DNA of 64,000 nt from assembly GCA_002803225.1 (NCBI GenBank), contig NXFV01001708.1, forward strand, positions 1 to 64,000. The letters run 5' to 3'. Under the pieces are notes generated by a model that was not told the DNA's origin, ran no database searches, and saw only the letters and a list, made by a program, of their open reading frames with translations. The position numbers were made by a program, and so were the translations under genes. This document shows positions 22,500-34,752 of this stretch, in pieces (the first letter of the stretch is position 1; the number at the start of each line of letters is the position of its first letter). This DNA comes from Gamarada debralockiae. Its lineage: Eukaryota > Ascomycota > Leotiomycetes > Helotiales > Hyphodiscaceae.

Positions 22500-24075
22500 C
22501 ATTTAGAACCTGTCAAAAGCTTTGATACCACATCCATATCCAAACCAAATATACCGGCCATAGTATTGGCCAAATAGGCATTTGGTGAGTGGCTCGGAAT
22601 AGACCAGCGCATTATTACCTTAAGCTACCCAACTAAATAAGAATAAGCTTCATAGGTTCCTCCTGCTTGCCGGATCCACTGAAAATCTGCCCTTGCATCA
22701 TATCGGTGGTTAAGATGCAGAGAATATCGAGGTTCTGGTCCCGGTTGATAAAGTGTTTGGCCAAGAATTGATAGACCTGGGAGACGGATTTGTCATAATT
22801 AATGACCATTGGTGTAATTTCTTGTGCGAATTTGGGGCCATCTGGCTCTATCCCTCCTTCGATAGGCTCTCCTGCCAATCCCAATACAGCATAAACTCGA
22901 TCCCAGTCATCTGTAGCTTCGAAGCTGCGCCCAATCATCAAAAGATCCAACAATCCGCCTCCATGGAAGTAGTACAGGCTTCCTGCCTGCGACACCACAC
23001 CCCTAGCAGATTGACCGGATCCCTCTTTAAATATTTCAGCGGCTCTGTGACGTCAAAGCCACTTGACGTCAGATTGAACCGCTTTGCTGCCCGTTTCATA
23101 GCGTACCATAAAACAGTGACTTTGCCACATTGCACTATCACTTTTTCCCAATGGCTAGTTCCTGGCGGATCCAAGTTCTTCGAAACCACGGCCGCTGGTA
23201 GAAGGAGAGTAAGCCTCGTGGATTCTGTTTCGCTGGTCCATACACCCGGCATCATGAGAGCGTTCGAAGAAAAGGATGCGGTTTTCGCAGACTTTCATGG
23301 TTGCAATAGCCAGATAAGAATTAGCAGCCGCTTCACCCATCCAAATGACCACTCTTTGAGCTTGCTTGTAAATGGGCATCATTTGACGCACTTGGGTGTT
23401 TCGTTCAAGGATATCCTCTTGATTGATGCAAAGTGCGTCCACCCAGAGGTATCGCTTTTGATCATGCAATCGTAGATGAAGAAGTGCTAAATAGAGATTT
23501 GCCATAACTGGATGGAGAGATCCATTGCATATAATACTATGCGTGGGAGTAGGTGGGCCCCAAACATACGAAAGAGCTTCATAATCGCCAAGGAATGCTT
23601 CAGAGTTCCCATAAGTACGAGAATACCGTAGATCCATCAACAACAGCTCGCAGATAACACGATCTCCTATTGATCCTGGGTGTAGGCATAGAACTCGTGT
23701 CTGTCTATGTCGTAGAGGTTCATATAATAAAGGCTTGCTCGTTAGAGAATTGATATCTTCCTCGATTTCTGGGTTTTTAAATTCCCCTGAGGAGCTTTGA
23801 AGATGGACACTTTTCAACCAGCAGTTTAAGCCACAGCTCTCATCTCTACTTCCGTCACCGTTTCCACTGCCTTTATCAGGGAGAATTGGAATGGATATAG
23901 AGACTTGAGATGTTGAAGATTCAGACCCAGATAGATTTCGCAAATCTTGTAACTCGGCCTGCAAGTTTGTAGACAGACGATTTTGAAGTCCTGTGAGAAA
24001 TTCGCGTTTATCTCTCCGTTCTAGAACCGCTTGTTTATCTTGTTTCCTCAGTCTCGAGAAGTGGGCTTTCACCAC
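22500..24075 (-). pseudogene. Decayed HET-domain gene, locus B
   Basis: The N-terminal open frame (24075-23155) carries the HET domain: YEALSYVWG, a YLWVDALCINQED block, RNTQVRQMMPIY and VVIWMGE. Then the protein continues only by changing frame: at about 23212 into FYQRPWFRRTWIRQE, at an A5 run near 23142-23146 into VIVQCGKVTVLWY, and near 22990-23005 into LLDLLMIGRSFEATDDWDRVYAVLGLAG. After the stop at 22633, WSIPSHSPNAY-like residues are still readable towards 22500. The single-base shifts lie at or next to short homopolymers, so assembly error is possible for one, but three shifts plus a stop favour decay. The start codon is uncertain because the open frame overlaps the 3' end of the C2H2 gene upstream. 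Confidence 0.75.
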
Positions 24076-24808
24076 TTAGATCTACGCGGCCATCCAACCC
24101 TTCTGGCATCGCTCTCTGGAGGGATGTTCCGCCCCGTGAAAGAAAATGCAGATCCGGATCTATGGGGTTATCTGAATCTTCTGGAAGCAGTCTTCGTAAA
24201 GATTTCATGGCTTGCCTGACGCGTGACTGCTCTGGTTGACCTGGCTGCTGGCTAACCCAATACCGCTCCTTCCCTCCCTTAAACCATGATTGCAACTTAA
24301 CGGAATCAAACAGATCCACATCTGCAATCCTGGTCTTGTCGTGGGCCTTATTTCCATGCTTCTTGATAGCATCCCGACTTTGGGTCTTGTATGGGCCCCG
24401 CTCGTCGCGCTGGCAATGCTTGTACTGCAACCCATCGACGACCTGGATAATGGGTTGTGGCGCGGATCTATCCGGTGGTAATTGAACGGTTAAATAATTA
24501 TACTCCAATGGGAACCCTTCAATATATCGATCCACCTGCTTGCGGAGCTCTAGTTGGACCTTATGTTTCCTGCGCAAGTGGTCGGAAATGGCTGCTGGGC
24601 TCACCGCGCAACGACACCCATTGCCCATACATATCAACACGCCATATTCCATGTTCAACTGCAGCAAATGACTCAATATTTGGGGGATGGGTTCTACCCT
24701 GGTTGCTTGTTGTTCTGCCATGCTGATTATATGGTTGTGGATGGGTTTGGTGGGGTGCTCTAGTTGGGGTAAATTGGGCTGACGTTCAATCGGGATATTT
24801 GCATACAT
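24035..24808 (-). CDS. C2H2-type zinc-finger protein (DUF3505-like)
   Basis: 257-residue open frame. It carries a finger-like MGNGCRCAVSPAAISDHLRRKH segment, a second C/H cluster (GLQYKHCQRDE...DAIKKHGNKAH), and a VKLQSWFKGGKERYWVV-like motif. I associate this combination with DUF3505-type fungal proteins found in orsellinic-acid cluster D homologues and in repeat-associated genes. Start is at 24808 or at an internal Met about 30 codons later. The 3' end overlaps the HET locus B frame by 41 nt in a different phase, so the two may be separate genes or one gene split by a frameshift. The function is probably nucleic-acid binding, but I could not establish it. Confidence 0.6.
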   Translation of the reverse strand: MYANIPIERQPNLPQLEHPTKPIHNHIISMAEQQATRVEPIPQILSHLLQLNMEYGVLICMGNGCRCAVSPAAISDHLRRKHKVQLELRKQVDRYIEGFPLEYNYLTVQLPPDRSAPQPIIQVVDGLQYKHCQRDERGPYKTQSRDAIKKHGNKAHDKTRIADVDLFDSVKLQSWFKGGKERYWVSQQPGQPEQSRVRQAMKSLRRLLPEDSDNPIDPDLHFLSRGGTSLQRAMPEGLDGRVDLSGESPLLETEETR

Positions 24809-26186
24809 GATGTTAGTGGTTCACCGTCACACTAAATAGAATCCCGATTGATGGCGAGAGATAATATTAAAGCAAAAATTATAATAATGAGATACTAAAC
24901 ACTAGTCTATTGTGTTATACAAGAAGAAGTTGAACAAACCTTCTATAATGCGTCAAAGTTCTGGCGCGACCCACACGCATGCACGATCTAGATCCAGGAC
25001 TATTACCGTACTCGCTGCGAAGCGACGGGCACAAAGGTCCATGACAAAGGCAGTAGGAACACGTATCTGGCTCGTCTCGGGGTGTCTGGTAATGATCCTG
25101 TACGTTCTTGCTCCAACTTGCGATCCTGCAACTCAACTTGTACTCATCTCCCCCTCGACCTCCGCCAGGGCTCTCCGCCTCTCTCGTAGCCACTCAGTGT
25201 CCTCAATCTTCACTTTGACGGCAAGGTTGTTAGACTGCAACTAAAGGCAGCCGGAGGAGGTGAAGACTTGTTGGAATATGGTCTTAAGGGAAGGAAGCGC
25301 CTTTGCTCTAAAGCTTGTCGAAAAAATTCTGCCCGGTGCCACCGAGTTGGATCGTTGGGGAGAGGAAGGCTGTCATTAATTTGCGGCTAGATGTGGTCTC
25401 CATCGCGAAAGAGCCACCGGGGGGGAACACGGAACAAAAGGCTGTCGGACCAGTCTTGCAAGTCTACCTTTCTCAATTTGTCTCCCACGATGATGTGTTC
25501 GACTCTGATCGTGATGCAACAACAATAAAGCTTCATCGCGTTTTGGAGGATTCGGATGCTCCTGCCTCAGCGTCGCAGACCAGGAGAACAGCCCCTGAAG
25601 CCTCGGGAGATCGCCGGGCTAACCCTGCTTTGCTATTATTGTAAAGTTTTCAACTCGAGTTCTTGGCATCTTTCACTCACCATTTGATCACAAACATCAT
25701 CCATACGACGAAATGGAAGAGTTGCTGTGCCTTTTCTCAACAGCTTCAACAGTCCCCAAATGGAGGGATTCTCCACAGTTATCAGGACCACTTTTTACGC
25801 CGCGCATCTCGAGCCGAAAAGCCAGACTTTCAATGAAACCTCTGGCGCATTTTAGTGCCACGCTATCCAAAATCAGTCAAGTCAGGGGAGATCGGCTCAG
25901 GCACTGTGCCGCTCCAATGCATGGGCAGGAAATGAAGGGATCTAACTTCACGATGCACGGCAAATAATAAGTATCACCCATTTCCTTTGTCTTGACAACC
26001 TCACTGTCGCTCATTCATCACACTCTTTTGATTCACTTCTTCGCTGAATGTTTGGATTTGGTGGCCGGGTTGTCTCACTCCTTTGACGCCTGGAAGGATA
26101 TTTGGAATCGTTGATTTCATTTGAAGGTTTGCGATATATATATATCGATTTACGCTCTCTATCTATTTTTGTCTTATCGATCGAAG
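24809..26186. other. Intergenic, no supported gene
   Basis: Contains only short open frames on both strands (for example 25315-25644) without recognisable motifs. A TA-rich stretch sits at 26131-26145, about 45 bp upstream of the next start codon. Confidence 0.55.
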
Positions 26187-27809
26187 ATGCGCGTCCTCGC
26201 CAGCGTCCTGCCCCTAGCAACACTCGCCGTCGCGAGAGGTACTCACTTCGAAAGAACACTGGTCGCGAAAGGAGGATGGAGTTTGTCGATGCCGGCTGGA
26301 AGCACCTGTCCCGACCAGACTGCGACCTGCTTTAGCAATCAGACTGGTGTATCGGAGATCTTCGACCGCACTGGAGTGCCTGGAACATTCGATCGAGGAC
26401 AGGAGTGCTGCCCTTCGGGGACGACGCCTAGATTGGACTGTGGGACGTATGTGAATATCGGACAACCTTACGCATGCTGTCCATTAGGTGAGCTTCTCTC
26501 CCCAAAATGCAAGAGAGGTGCTAGAGGCTCATACGGGTATAGGCAATGCGGACTGTCGAGGCGACGTTGAAGATCCATCAAGAGAAGGAAATGAGAAATG
26601 CGCGAACTCCGGATGGGCTCTATGGCAGATACCCGATGGAGATTATAACATGTTCTGTTGTCTTCCAGGGTGGTACGGATATTGGTATAAGGATCTCGGA
26701 CAAGATGCTGTTGGACAATGTCAGAGCTCGAAGGACCTGCCGGAAGGCTCTACTCCTGCCGTTCAGTTCAACAACGGAGACGGAAGCGTCAATTCCGCTG
26801 GCACCCAGGTCTCTGCCCTCCCGACGGCAACCCCTACTCCCGCCCCGACTTGCGATATCGTGCACTACGGGTGGTCGCTCCAAGTCGATGATGCTGGTGG
26901 ATGTACGGAAGGCTCGAGTCTTTGTAGCTATGGGGGAGCTTGCTGCCCTTCTGGTCTCAACTGCGGAACAGTGATCGGCGATTCCGAAGTACCAGTATGC
27001 TGCCCACCAGGAAATCCAGACTGCAGAGGCGATGTCGAGGGGTTGTGGCCACAAGTGTGCGCAGATTCCAGTTGGGCTTTATGGCATGTCAACACGAACG
27101 GAAACCATTTTTGCTGTCTGCCAGGTCAGATAGGATATAATGTCCCCAACGACAACGCCGCTGTTGGATTCTGTGGGAGTGCGGTTCCCAATGGAACTAT
27201 GCGATCGATTCTGGTAAGCTATACCTTGTCACAAATACCCAGGAAAGGTATACTGATAAAGTACAGGATTACGTAGGAGATGGTTCCACAGCAGGCTCCT
27301 TCGCCAACTTCCCCTGCGACTCCAACCCTGCGCCTAACGCAACCTGGTCCAACATCACCTCTTCGATTCTCAATCCAGCTTCCACCCTCAACCCTACCGG
27401 TCTACCCCTTGCCACAGGTCTCTGGTCGAATAGTACATCCTACCCAGCTACAAAGACCATTGTCAAGCCGTGGATGACAACTACCTATGTCTGCCCGGCT
27501 GGATCTTCTGAGACCGTAGCCATCATACACAGCTTGAGCAATGGAATCCCAGTCACGGCCACAAGCACGGTCGGCTCGGCGGGCTACATAGCTACACCTA
27601 GCGAAGTCAATGTTATCTATACCACGACTGTCAATGGGGTTGCTGTTACGAAGACGAGTACGAGTAGTGTCTCTGGAGCTGCGAGTGGAAGTAGTGGGTT
27701 GAAGGGTACAAGCACCCCGGCCACCTTCACTGGCGGCGCTTCGGGTCTGGGAGGTTCAGTGGCCGCTGCCGGACTCGGAGCCGCTGTCGCTGCGATGCTC
27801 CTGTGTTGA
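26187..27809 (+). CDS. Cysteine-rich GPI-anchored protein with two tandem modules
   Basis: Three exons: 26187-26487, 26543-27213 and 27267-27809, sum 1,515 nt, giving 504 residues. Introns are 55 and 53 nt. The first 17 residues are a signal peptide. Two cysteine-rich modules of about 115-135 residues (roughly 28-165 and 213-335) share GWSL, CCPSG, CGT, a CCP-GN-DCRGDVE block, WALW, FCCLPG and GY, with a Thr/Pro linker between. After a Ser/Thr-rich region there is a hydrophobic tail with small residues before it, fitting a GPI signal. I do not recognise a named domain. It is most likely a wall or surface protein; the CCPxG pattern recalls disulfide-rich adhesive or effector-like modules. Splicing at the first intron restores the PLGNADCRGD block, which supports the exon model. 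Confidence 0.85.
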
Positions 27810-29294
27810 TTTGAAGACAGCTGTGGTCTTCCTTTTCAGTATACTTTGAGCGAACTTCAGGCGTAAGGACGGCTAGGTGTTTGATGATGTGACAGAGACA
27901 AGATGTTCATATTTGAGACACGTAAATAGAACAGATTCGTAATGTATATACTGTAATTCTCGCACCAATGAATTTATAGGACTCTGGCAGTCAACTGACA
28001 ACGCTTCGAAAAACATCCATCCGAAAACTCTCCGCATCGAGCGTCCTACCCTCTTCGTTTGCACAATACCAAGTCGTCCTTCCACCGCACCAAGATCTCT
28101 TGGCAGCTCAGTTGAATTGAGCCTCTCAAGCTCCAATCCCTCTCTCAAATTCAGTTTTGTTGCACATCTCATCGAACCGAATCCGCCTCATCATCCGCCT
28201 TATCATCTGGCTCGTCCCATCTTTCATCCTTTCGGAACCCCGTATCCGAATTCCGTAGCCATCTCACCCAGCCTTGCCCTTTTATTGGGGATGCGTAGCC
28301 TTGTCAGCACTAAATTTTTTGACAGGTCGTCAGCACCCCATTCTCATCCATATCTACTCAAATCAATAACTCGTATGATAATCATTTGACGACCCCTCTT
28401 TCAAAGTACTCAAGCATTGTGTGATGAGTGATGCGATTTGCTGCTTCGCGTTCTTGGCTGCTTTTCGGGCCGCTGACTGCTGAAAGAGGAAGCGGTGAGA
28501 GTTGAGGAGTCATTTGAGATGAGGGGTCTTGGCATTGAGGTTGATTTGTAAGGCGGAACTGTTGATGGTCCTAGAGCCCCGAATCTGCAAGCACGGTGGG
28601 CCTATTTGGGAAAAGATAATTTGGCCGTTGATATGTTAACGGGCAGGAGTATCGTTGAGTCAGAGACGTGATGAGAAGATGTGGGTGAAGCGCAGCATCT
28701 CTATCACACTGAAGAGATTTCTGCAAGTCTACGAAAAAAGCAAACAAGAGCTCACTCACAATTACTCATAACCTGACCCCTCGCTTCTGAACACCGGAAT
28801 TCGGACTAGCCCTACAAATGACTCAGGAGAGACTTAAAGCACGATCTGAGCTGCCACAGGCTGCGCCGTGGCCCCTCGGTCCACCTCGCGTCCACCTAGA
28901 ACTGGGGCTACTCGGTATCCGAACTCTCTTCAACGAGTAAGAAGTCACGAAACATAGATGCTTGTTTGCAAATGACCCGCACTGCCGAAACCCCATGGAT
29001 AGAGGACTGCGTTTATATCCGGTGGGGTGGAGACAAGCCAGGGAGCTGCCCGAAACCTCTAAGGTCCCTTGTTTAGAAAAGTTGATGGGCTTCTTCTACT
29101 TTAGGCACACGCTTTCTTTTCTCTTCCTAATATTTACTTTGCCTTCTATTTTATAATTATAATTTCAGCCGTCCTCTCTCTTTCTTTTTTTCGCCCATTG
29201 AGACATTGGGATTTGAGTACTCGCTGAGCTAGGATCAGTGACCGACCCCTCAACTGCCATTGCGCGATTGGCGAGAACGCCACTTTCGTCGCCA
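27810..29294. other. Intergenic, ABC transporter upstream region
   Basis: About 1.5 kb without a supported gene. The stretch just before the transporter start (29090-29180) is T-rich, as is common in fungal promoters and 5' leaders. Confidence 0.6.
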
Positions 29295-32200
29295 ATGATG
29301 TCCGAAAAAGATACGCACGAACCTTCTCCCAAGGCACTGGAAGAATCACCACTTGGGCACGCAGTCAACACGACGAGAACATCTATCGACACAATCGCCG
29401 ACTCCGAAACGCGGCGCGAAAATGTGCGGAGCTCCAATTCCAATGGTTTCGTCAGCGCAAACAGCGGCATCAATGTCAAAGCCGCCGAAGCAGAGTTCGC
29501 TGAACTGCAGCGCGAGCTGAGCGGCATAAGTCAGCATAGTCGACATCTTTCACGGACGCAGTCAAGGCAATCGAGAAAGAGAGGAGTGATTGGGGAGAAG
29601 GATGTTGAAAGGGCTGCTTCGAGTGAGGAGACGGAAGAGGAACAGTTTGATCTTGAGAGTACGTTGAGGGGGAATCAAGCTGCGGAAGTCGAGTCCGGGA
29701 TTAGACCGAAGCATATTGGAGTTCTTTGGGAGAACTTGACGGTCTCTGGTACTGGGGGAGTGACAAATTTTGTGAAGACTTTCCCCGATGCTTTTATCAG
29801 CTTTTTTAATGTTTATGTAAGTTGTCGCAGTTGGGATTGTTGAAGGTGTTGAAGGGTTGAGACTGACTGTGGATAGGAAACAACAAAACACATTTTTGGA
29901 TTTGGTAAGAAGGGGAGGGAGGTCAATATTTTGAAAGACTTCCGGGGTGTCACGAAACCTGGAGAAATGGTTCTGGTCCTTGGACGACCAGGATCCGGCT
30001 GCACGACATTTCTGAAGATCATTGCAAATCAGCGATTTGGATATACTGGGGTTCACGGCGAGGTTCTATACGGTCCCTTCGATGCCAACACCTTTGCCAA
30101 GCAATTCAGAGGAGAGGCCGTTTACAACCAGGAGGACGACGTCCACCATCCTACGCTCACTGTTGGACAAACTTTAGGATTTGCCTTGGATACGAAAACA
30201 CCTGGTAAACGACCGCAGGGGCTTTCAAAAAGCGAGTTCAAGGAAAAGGTCATCACAACCCTCCTACGAATGTTCAACATTGAGCACACTCGGAACACCA
30301 TTGTGGGTAATCCGTTCGTGAGAGGTATCTCGGGAGGAGAGCGGAAGCGTGTCTCAATTGCTGAGATGATGGTTACATCCGGAACTGTATGCGCCTGGGA
30401 CAACTCAACAAGAGGACTTGACGCCTCTACCGCACTTGATTACGCCAAATCTCTCAGGATTATGACCAATATATATAAGACGACTACCTTTGTATCTTTG
30501 TATCAGGCCAGTGAGAACATTTACAAGCAATTCGATAAAGTTCTGGTCATCGATGATGGTAGGCAGGTGTACTTCGGGCCTGCGAGCGATGCTCGAGCAT
30601 ACTTCGAAGGGTTGGGATTCAAGGAGAAACCTCGCCAGACAACCCCTGATTTCCTGACTGGTTGTACGGACGAATTCGAACGAGAGTACGCTGAAGGATG
30701 GTCAGCTGAAAATGCACCACACAGCCCGGAAACCCTGGCACAAGCTTTCTTGGACTCCAAATACTCGAAAATGCTCACAGATGAAATGAACGAGTACCGG
30801 AAAGTTGTTGCGGAAGACAAGCAAAGGCATGACGATTTCCAGACCGCAGTCCACGATGCCAAGCGAAAGGGAGCCTCCAAGAAATCCGTCTACTCGATTC
30901 CATTTTACCTGCAAGTATGGGTTCTGATGCAAAGACAATACTTGATCAAATGGCAAGACAAGTTCTCTCTGGTTGTCAGTTGGATCACCAGTATCGTTAT
31001 TGCGATTGTCCTCGGTACGGTCTGGCTGAACCTCCCAAAAACTTCGGCTGGTGCTTTCACCCGTGGTGGTCTACTCTTCATTTCTCTCCTGTTCAACGCT
31101 TTTCAAGCTTTCTCGGAGCTCGCAAGTACCATGATTGGTCGTCCCATCGTCAACAAACACAAGGCGTATACGTTCCATCGACCCTCAGCACTTTGGATCG
31201 CTCAAATCTTGGTTGATCTCGCATTCTCAGCTGTCCAAATCCTCGTCTTCTCCATCATGGTCTACTTCATGTGCGGGTTAGTCCGAGATGCTGGGGCTTT
31301 CTTCACCTTTTATCTGATCATTGTCACCGGCTACTTAGCCATGACTTTGTTCTTCAGAACGGTTGGATGTCTGTGCCCAGATTTCGACTACGCCATCAAA
31401 TTCGCTGCTACGATCATCACGCTCTTTGTTATTACATCTGGTTATATCATTCAATACCAGTCTGAGAAGGTTTGGTTAAGATGGATCTACTGGATAAATG
31501 CCCTGGGTCTTGGATTTTCCGCGCTGATGGAAAATGAATTCAGTCGTCTCACGCTCACTTGCACAGATGAATCGTTAATTCCTTCTGGGCCAGGGTATAC
31601 AGACATAAACCATCAGGTTTGTACCCTTCAAGGCAGTGTTGCCGGTACGGACCAAGTATCTGGCTCGGCGTACATCATCGACGGATTTGCCTACAATCCT
31701 TCTGATCTGTGGAGGAACTTTGGAATCATCATAGCCTTGATTGCTGCTTTCTTGATTATGAACGCCACTTTGGGGGAATGGTTGACGTTCGGTGCTGGCG
31801 GCAACACTGCAAAGGTCTTCCAGAAGCCAAATAAGGAGCGTGAGGAACTCAATGCTGCTTTGGTCGCGAAGAGAAATGCCCGAAGAGCCTCGAAGTCTGA
31901 AGCAGAGGGCTCTGAAATCAACATCAACTCGAAGTCTATCTTGACTTGGGAAGGTTTGAACTACGACGTCCCTACACCAGCTGGACAACTTCGTCTCTTG
32001 AACAACATCTATGGATATGTCAGACCAGGAGAGCTCACAGCACTCATGGGAGCATCTGGAGCCGGAAAGACTACGCTTTTGGATGTTCTGGCAGCACGAA
32101 AGAACATCGGAGTCATCACTGGCAACGTTCTGGTAGATGGTATTAAGCCCGGAACTGCTTTCCAGCGAGGAACATCGTACGCCGAACAACTCGACGTCCA

Positions 32201-33879
32201 TGAGCCCTCTCAAACAGTCCGGGAAGCCCTCCGATTCTCAGCCGACCTCCGCCAACCCATCGAAGTCCCTCAATCCGAAAAGTACGCATACGTCGAGGAA
32301 GTGCTCAGTCTGCTCGAAATGGAAGACATGGCTGATGCTATTATCGGCGATCCTGAATCTGGTCTTGCAGTCGAGCAGCGAAAGCGTGTAACAATTGGTG
32401 TTGAACTTGCCGCTAAGCCCGAATTGCTGCTCTTCTTGGATGAGCCGACATCAGGATTGGATTCACAGTCTGCGTTCAATATCGTGCGATTCTTGAAGAA
32501 ACTGGCGTCCGCTGGTCAAGCAATTCTCTGTACGATTCATCAACCGAATGCTGCGCTTTTCGAGAACTTTGATCGCTTGCTTTTGCTTCAACGTGGTGGA
32601 CAGACCGTTTACTTTGGCGACGTGGGCAAGGATGCAAGTGTTTTGCTTGATTACTTCCGCAGATATGGGGCTGATTGTCCTCCGGATGCTAATCCAGCTG
32701 AATGGATGTTGGACGCCATCGGAGCTGGACAGGCACCAAGAATTGGAGATCGAGACTGGGCAGATATCTTCGCCGACTCCCCAGAGCTTGCAAACATCAA
32801 GGATTGCATCTCCCAGATGAAACAAGAACGTCTCGCGGAAGTAGGAAGCCACGTCAAGACAGACGAGAGAGAATATGCCACGCCCTTGATGCACCAACTG
32901 AAAGTTGTCCAGAAGCGTACGAACCTTGCTTTCTGGCGTTCTCCCAACTATGGCTTCACCAGACTCTTCAACCACGTTATCATTGCCATTCTCACCGGTC
33001 TCGCCTACCTGAACCTCAACAACTCTCGACAATCCCTCCAATACCGAGTCTTCGTCATCTTCCAAGTTACCGTACTTCCAGCTCTTATTCTCGCACAAGT
33101 CGAGCCCAAATACGCCTTGTCCCGAATGATCTTCTACCGCGAGGCCTCTTCGAAGATGTACGGCCAATTCGCATTCGCATCGTCTCTCGTCGTTGCTGAG
33201 ATGCCCTATTCGATTCTCTGCGCAGTAGGCTTCTTCTTGCCTATCTACTACATGCCAGGGTTCCAATTCGCCTCTTCTCGAGCAGGATACCAATTCCTCA
33301 TGGTCTTAATCACTGAACTCTTCTCAGTGACTCTCGGTCAGATGGTCGCAGCTATCACGCCGTCACCCTTCATCTCCGCGCTCCTCAACCCATTTATTAT
33401 CATCACTTTCGCCCTGTTCTGCGGTGTCACGATCTCCAAGCCTCAGATCCCGAAATTCTGGCGCGCGTGGCTCTACCAACTGGACCCCTTCACTCGCCTC
33501 ATTGGCGGTATGGTGGTCACGGAGCTTCATGGCCGAACAGTCGAATGCACACCCACTGAGCTGCAGCACTTTACCGCACCAGCTGGTCAGAATTGCGGGG
33601 AGTACATGTCTGCATTCTTTGAGCGAGGCGGTGCTGGGTATATTGTTAATAATGCTACTCAGGCGTGCGAGTATTGTGCGTATAAGGTTGGAGACCAATT
33701 CTACAATGCGCTGGAGTTGAGCTTCGATAATCGGTGGAGGGATTTGGGGATCCTGGCTGCGTTTATTGGCAGTAATTTGATTTTCTTGTTCCTTGGTGTA
33801 AGTTGCCCATTTCTCTTCACGTAAGAATCAATGCTAACAAGCTTTGTAGTCGAGATACCTCAATTTCAACAGAAGATAG
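29295..33879 (+). CDS. PDR-type ABC transporter (ABC-G full-size)
   Basis: Three exons: 29295-29816, 29877-33797 and 33850-33879, sum 4,473 nt, giving 1,490 residues, normal for the family. The start at 29295 is the first ATG in frame; the frame also runs upstream from a GTG. Order is NBD1-TMD1-NBD2-TMD2. NBD1 has the PDR-typical degenerate Walker A GRPGSGCTTF (Cys instead of Lys), signature VRGISGGERKR and WDNSTRGLDAST. NBD2 has a canonical GASGAGKTTLLDVLA, a VEQRKRVTIG signature and LFLDEPTSGLD. Six-helix clusters follow each NBD. Such pumps export fungicides, plant defence compounds or endogenous metabolites at the plasma membrane. The tiny third exon (SRYLNFNRR) is set by a good donor and acceptor. 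Substrate is unknown. Confidence 0.95.
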
Positions 33880-34752
33880 ATATGTAGAGAAATCATTTAA
33901 AGAAATGTGGTTGGTGTGTGCATTCACTTACATTTATTACTACATTAGCGAGCATTTCAAGCATGCAAGCTACGCGGATATAAAATGGGTATTTTTCTTT
34001 GTTAATATGGGTTGAGATCTTACGGCACCAGGTTGTATATATAGATAGATGGTGATTCATATAGATGTAATACTGTAGATGTCGTTTTACAAAATTTCAT
34101 GGTAATCCAAAAGACCCTAGGATGATCAGACAGGTCACATGACGGCGTGCCATCGACGTGAGTCCGGAGGCATGCCACTTTTTGGCGGCTGCATCGTCTT
34201 GTACGATGAATCCGAATTCCCTCCCTCCTTTCAGATACGGGCAAAGGTTGCACAGACGCGGGAAGAAAGCAATTTCAGAAGAATGACTCATAGATATCAC
34301 ACTGCAGCCGAATCACACCCTTTCAGCTCTTGGAACTGAGACTCACGAAAGGCGCATTGCTTTTCCAGTCACCGCCCTTCGCGTTACTTTCGCGTCGAAA
34401 CACCAATCCATGGTAGCATCCGAACACGCCTTCCCGCAGACACTTACCCCGCCCTGCGGTGTCGGGTAAGAAGGTCACAGTACAAGGTTTAAGAGAGAAG
34501 CGGGATAATATTGATGCCGATAAGGTAAGAAATTGGAGGGGAAGTTGTCTGATCGCCATTCCGTCTGCAAGCCACCTCCCGTCGACAACGAAACCTGATC
34601 TGCCAACCTCTCTCGCCATTGGAAATATAAGAACCGCAGTGCCATCCCATCTTCTCTCGCTCAATTCCAATCTAAATCCACAATCTATTCATCATTCACC
34701 ACCACTACCACCACCCCCAACAACAACCTCGTCGAGCCATCCAACAACCGCA
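33880..34752. other. Intergenic, no supported gene
   Basis: Between the transporter and the GFA gene (both plus). A CCACCA/ACAACA-rich stretch lies within 80 bp upstream of the GFA start codon, a typical fungal 5' leader. No gene seen. Confidence 0.6.
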
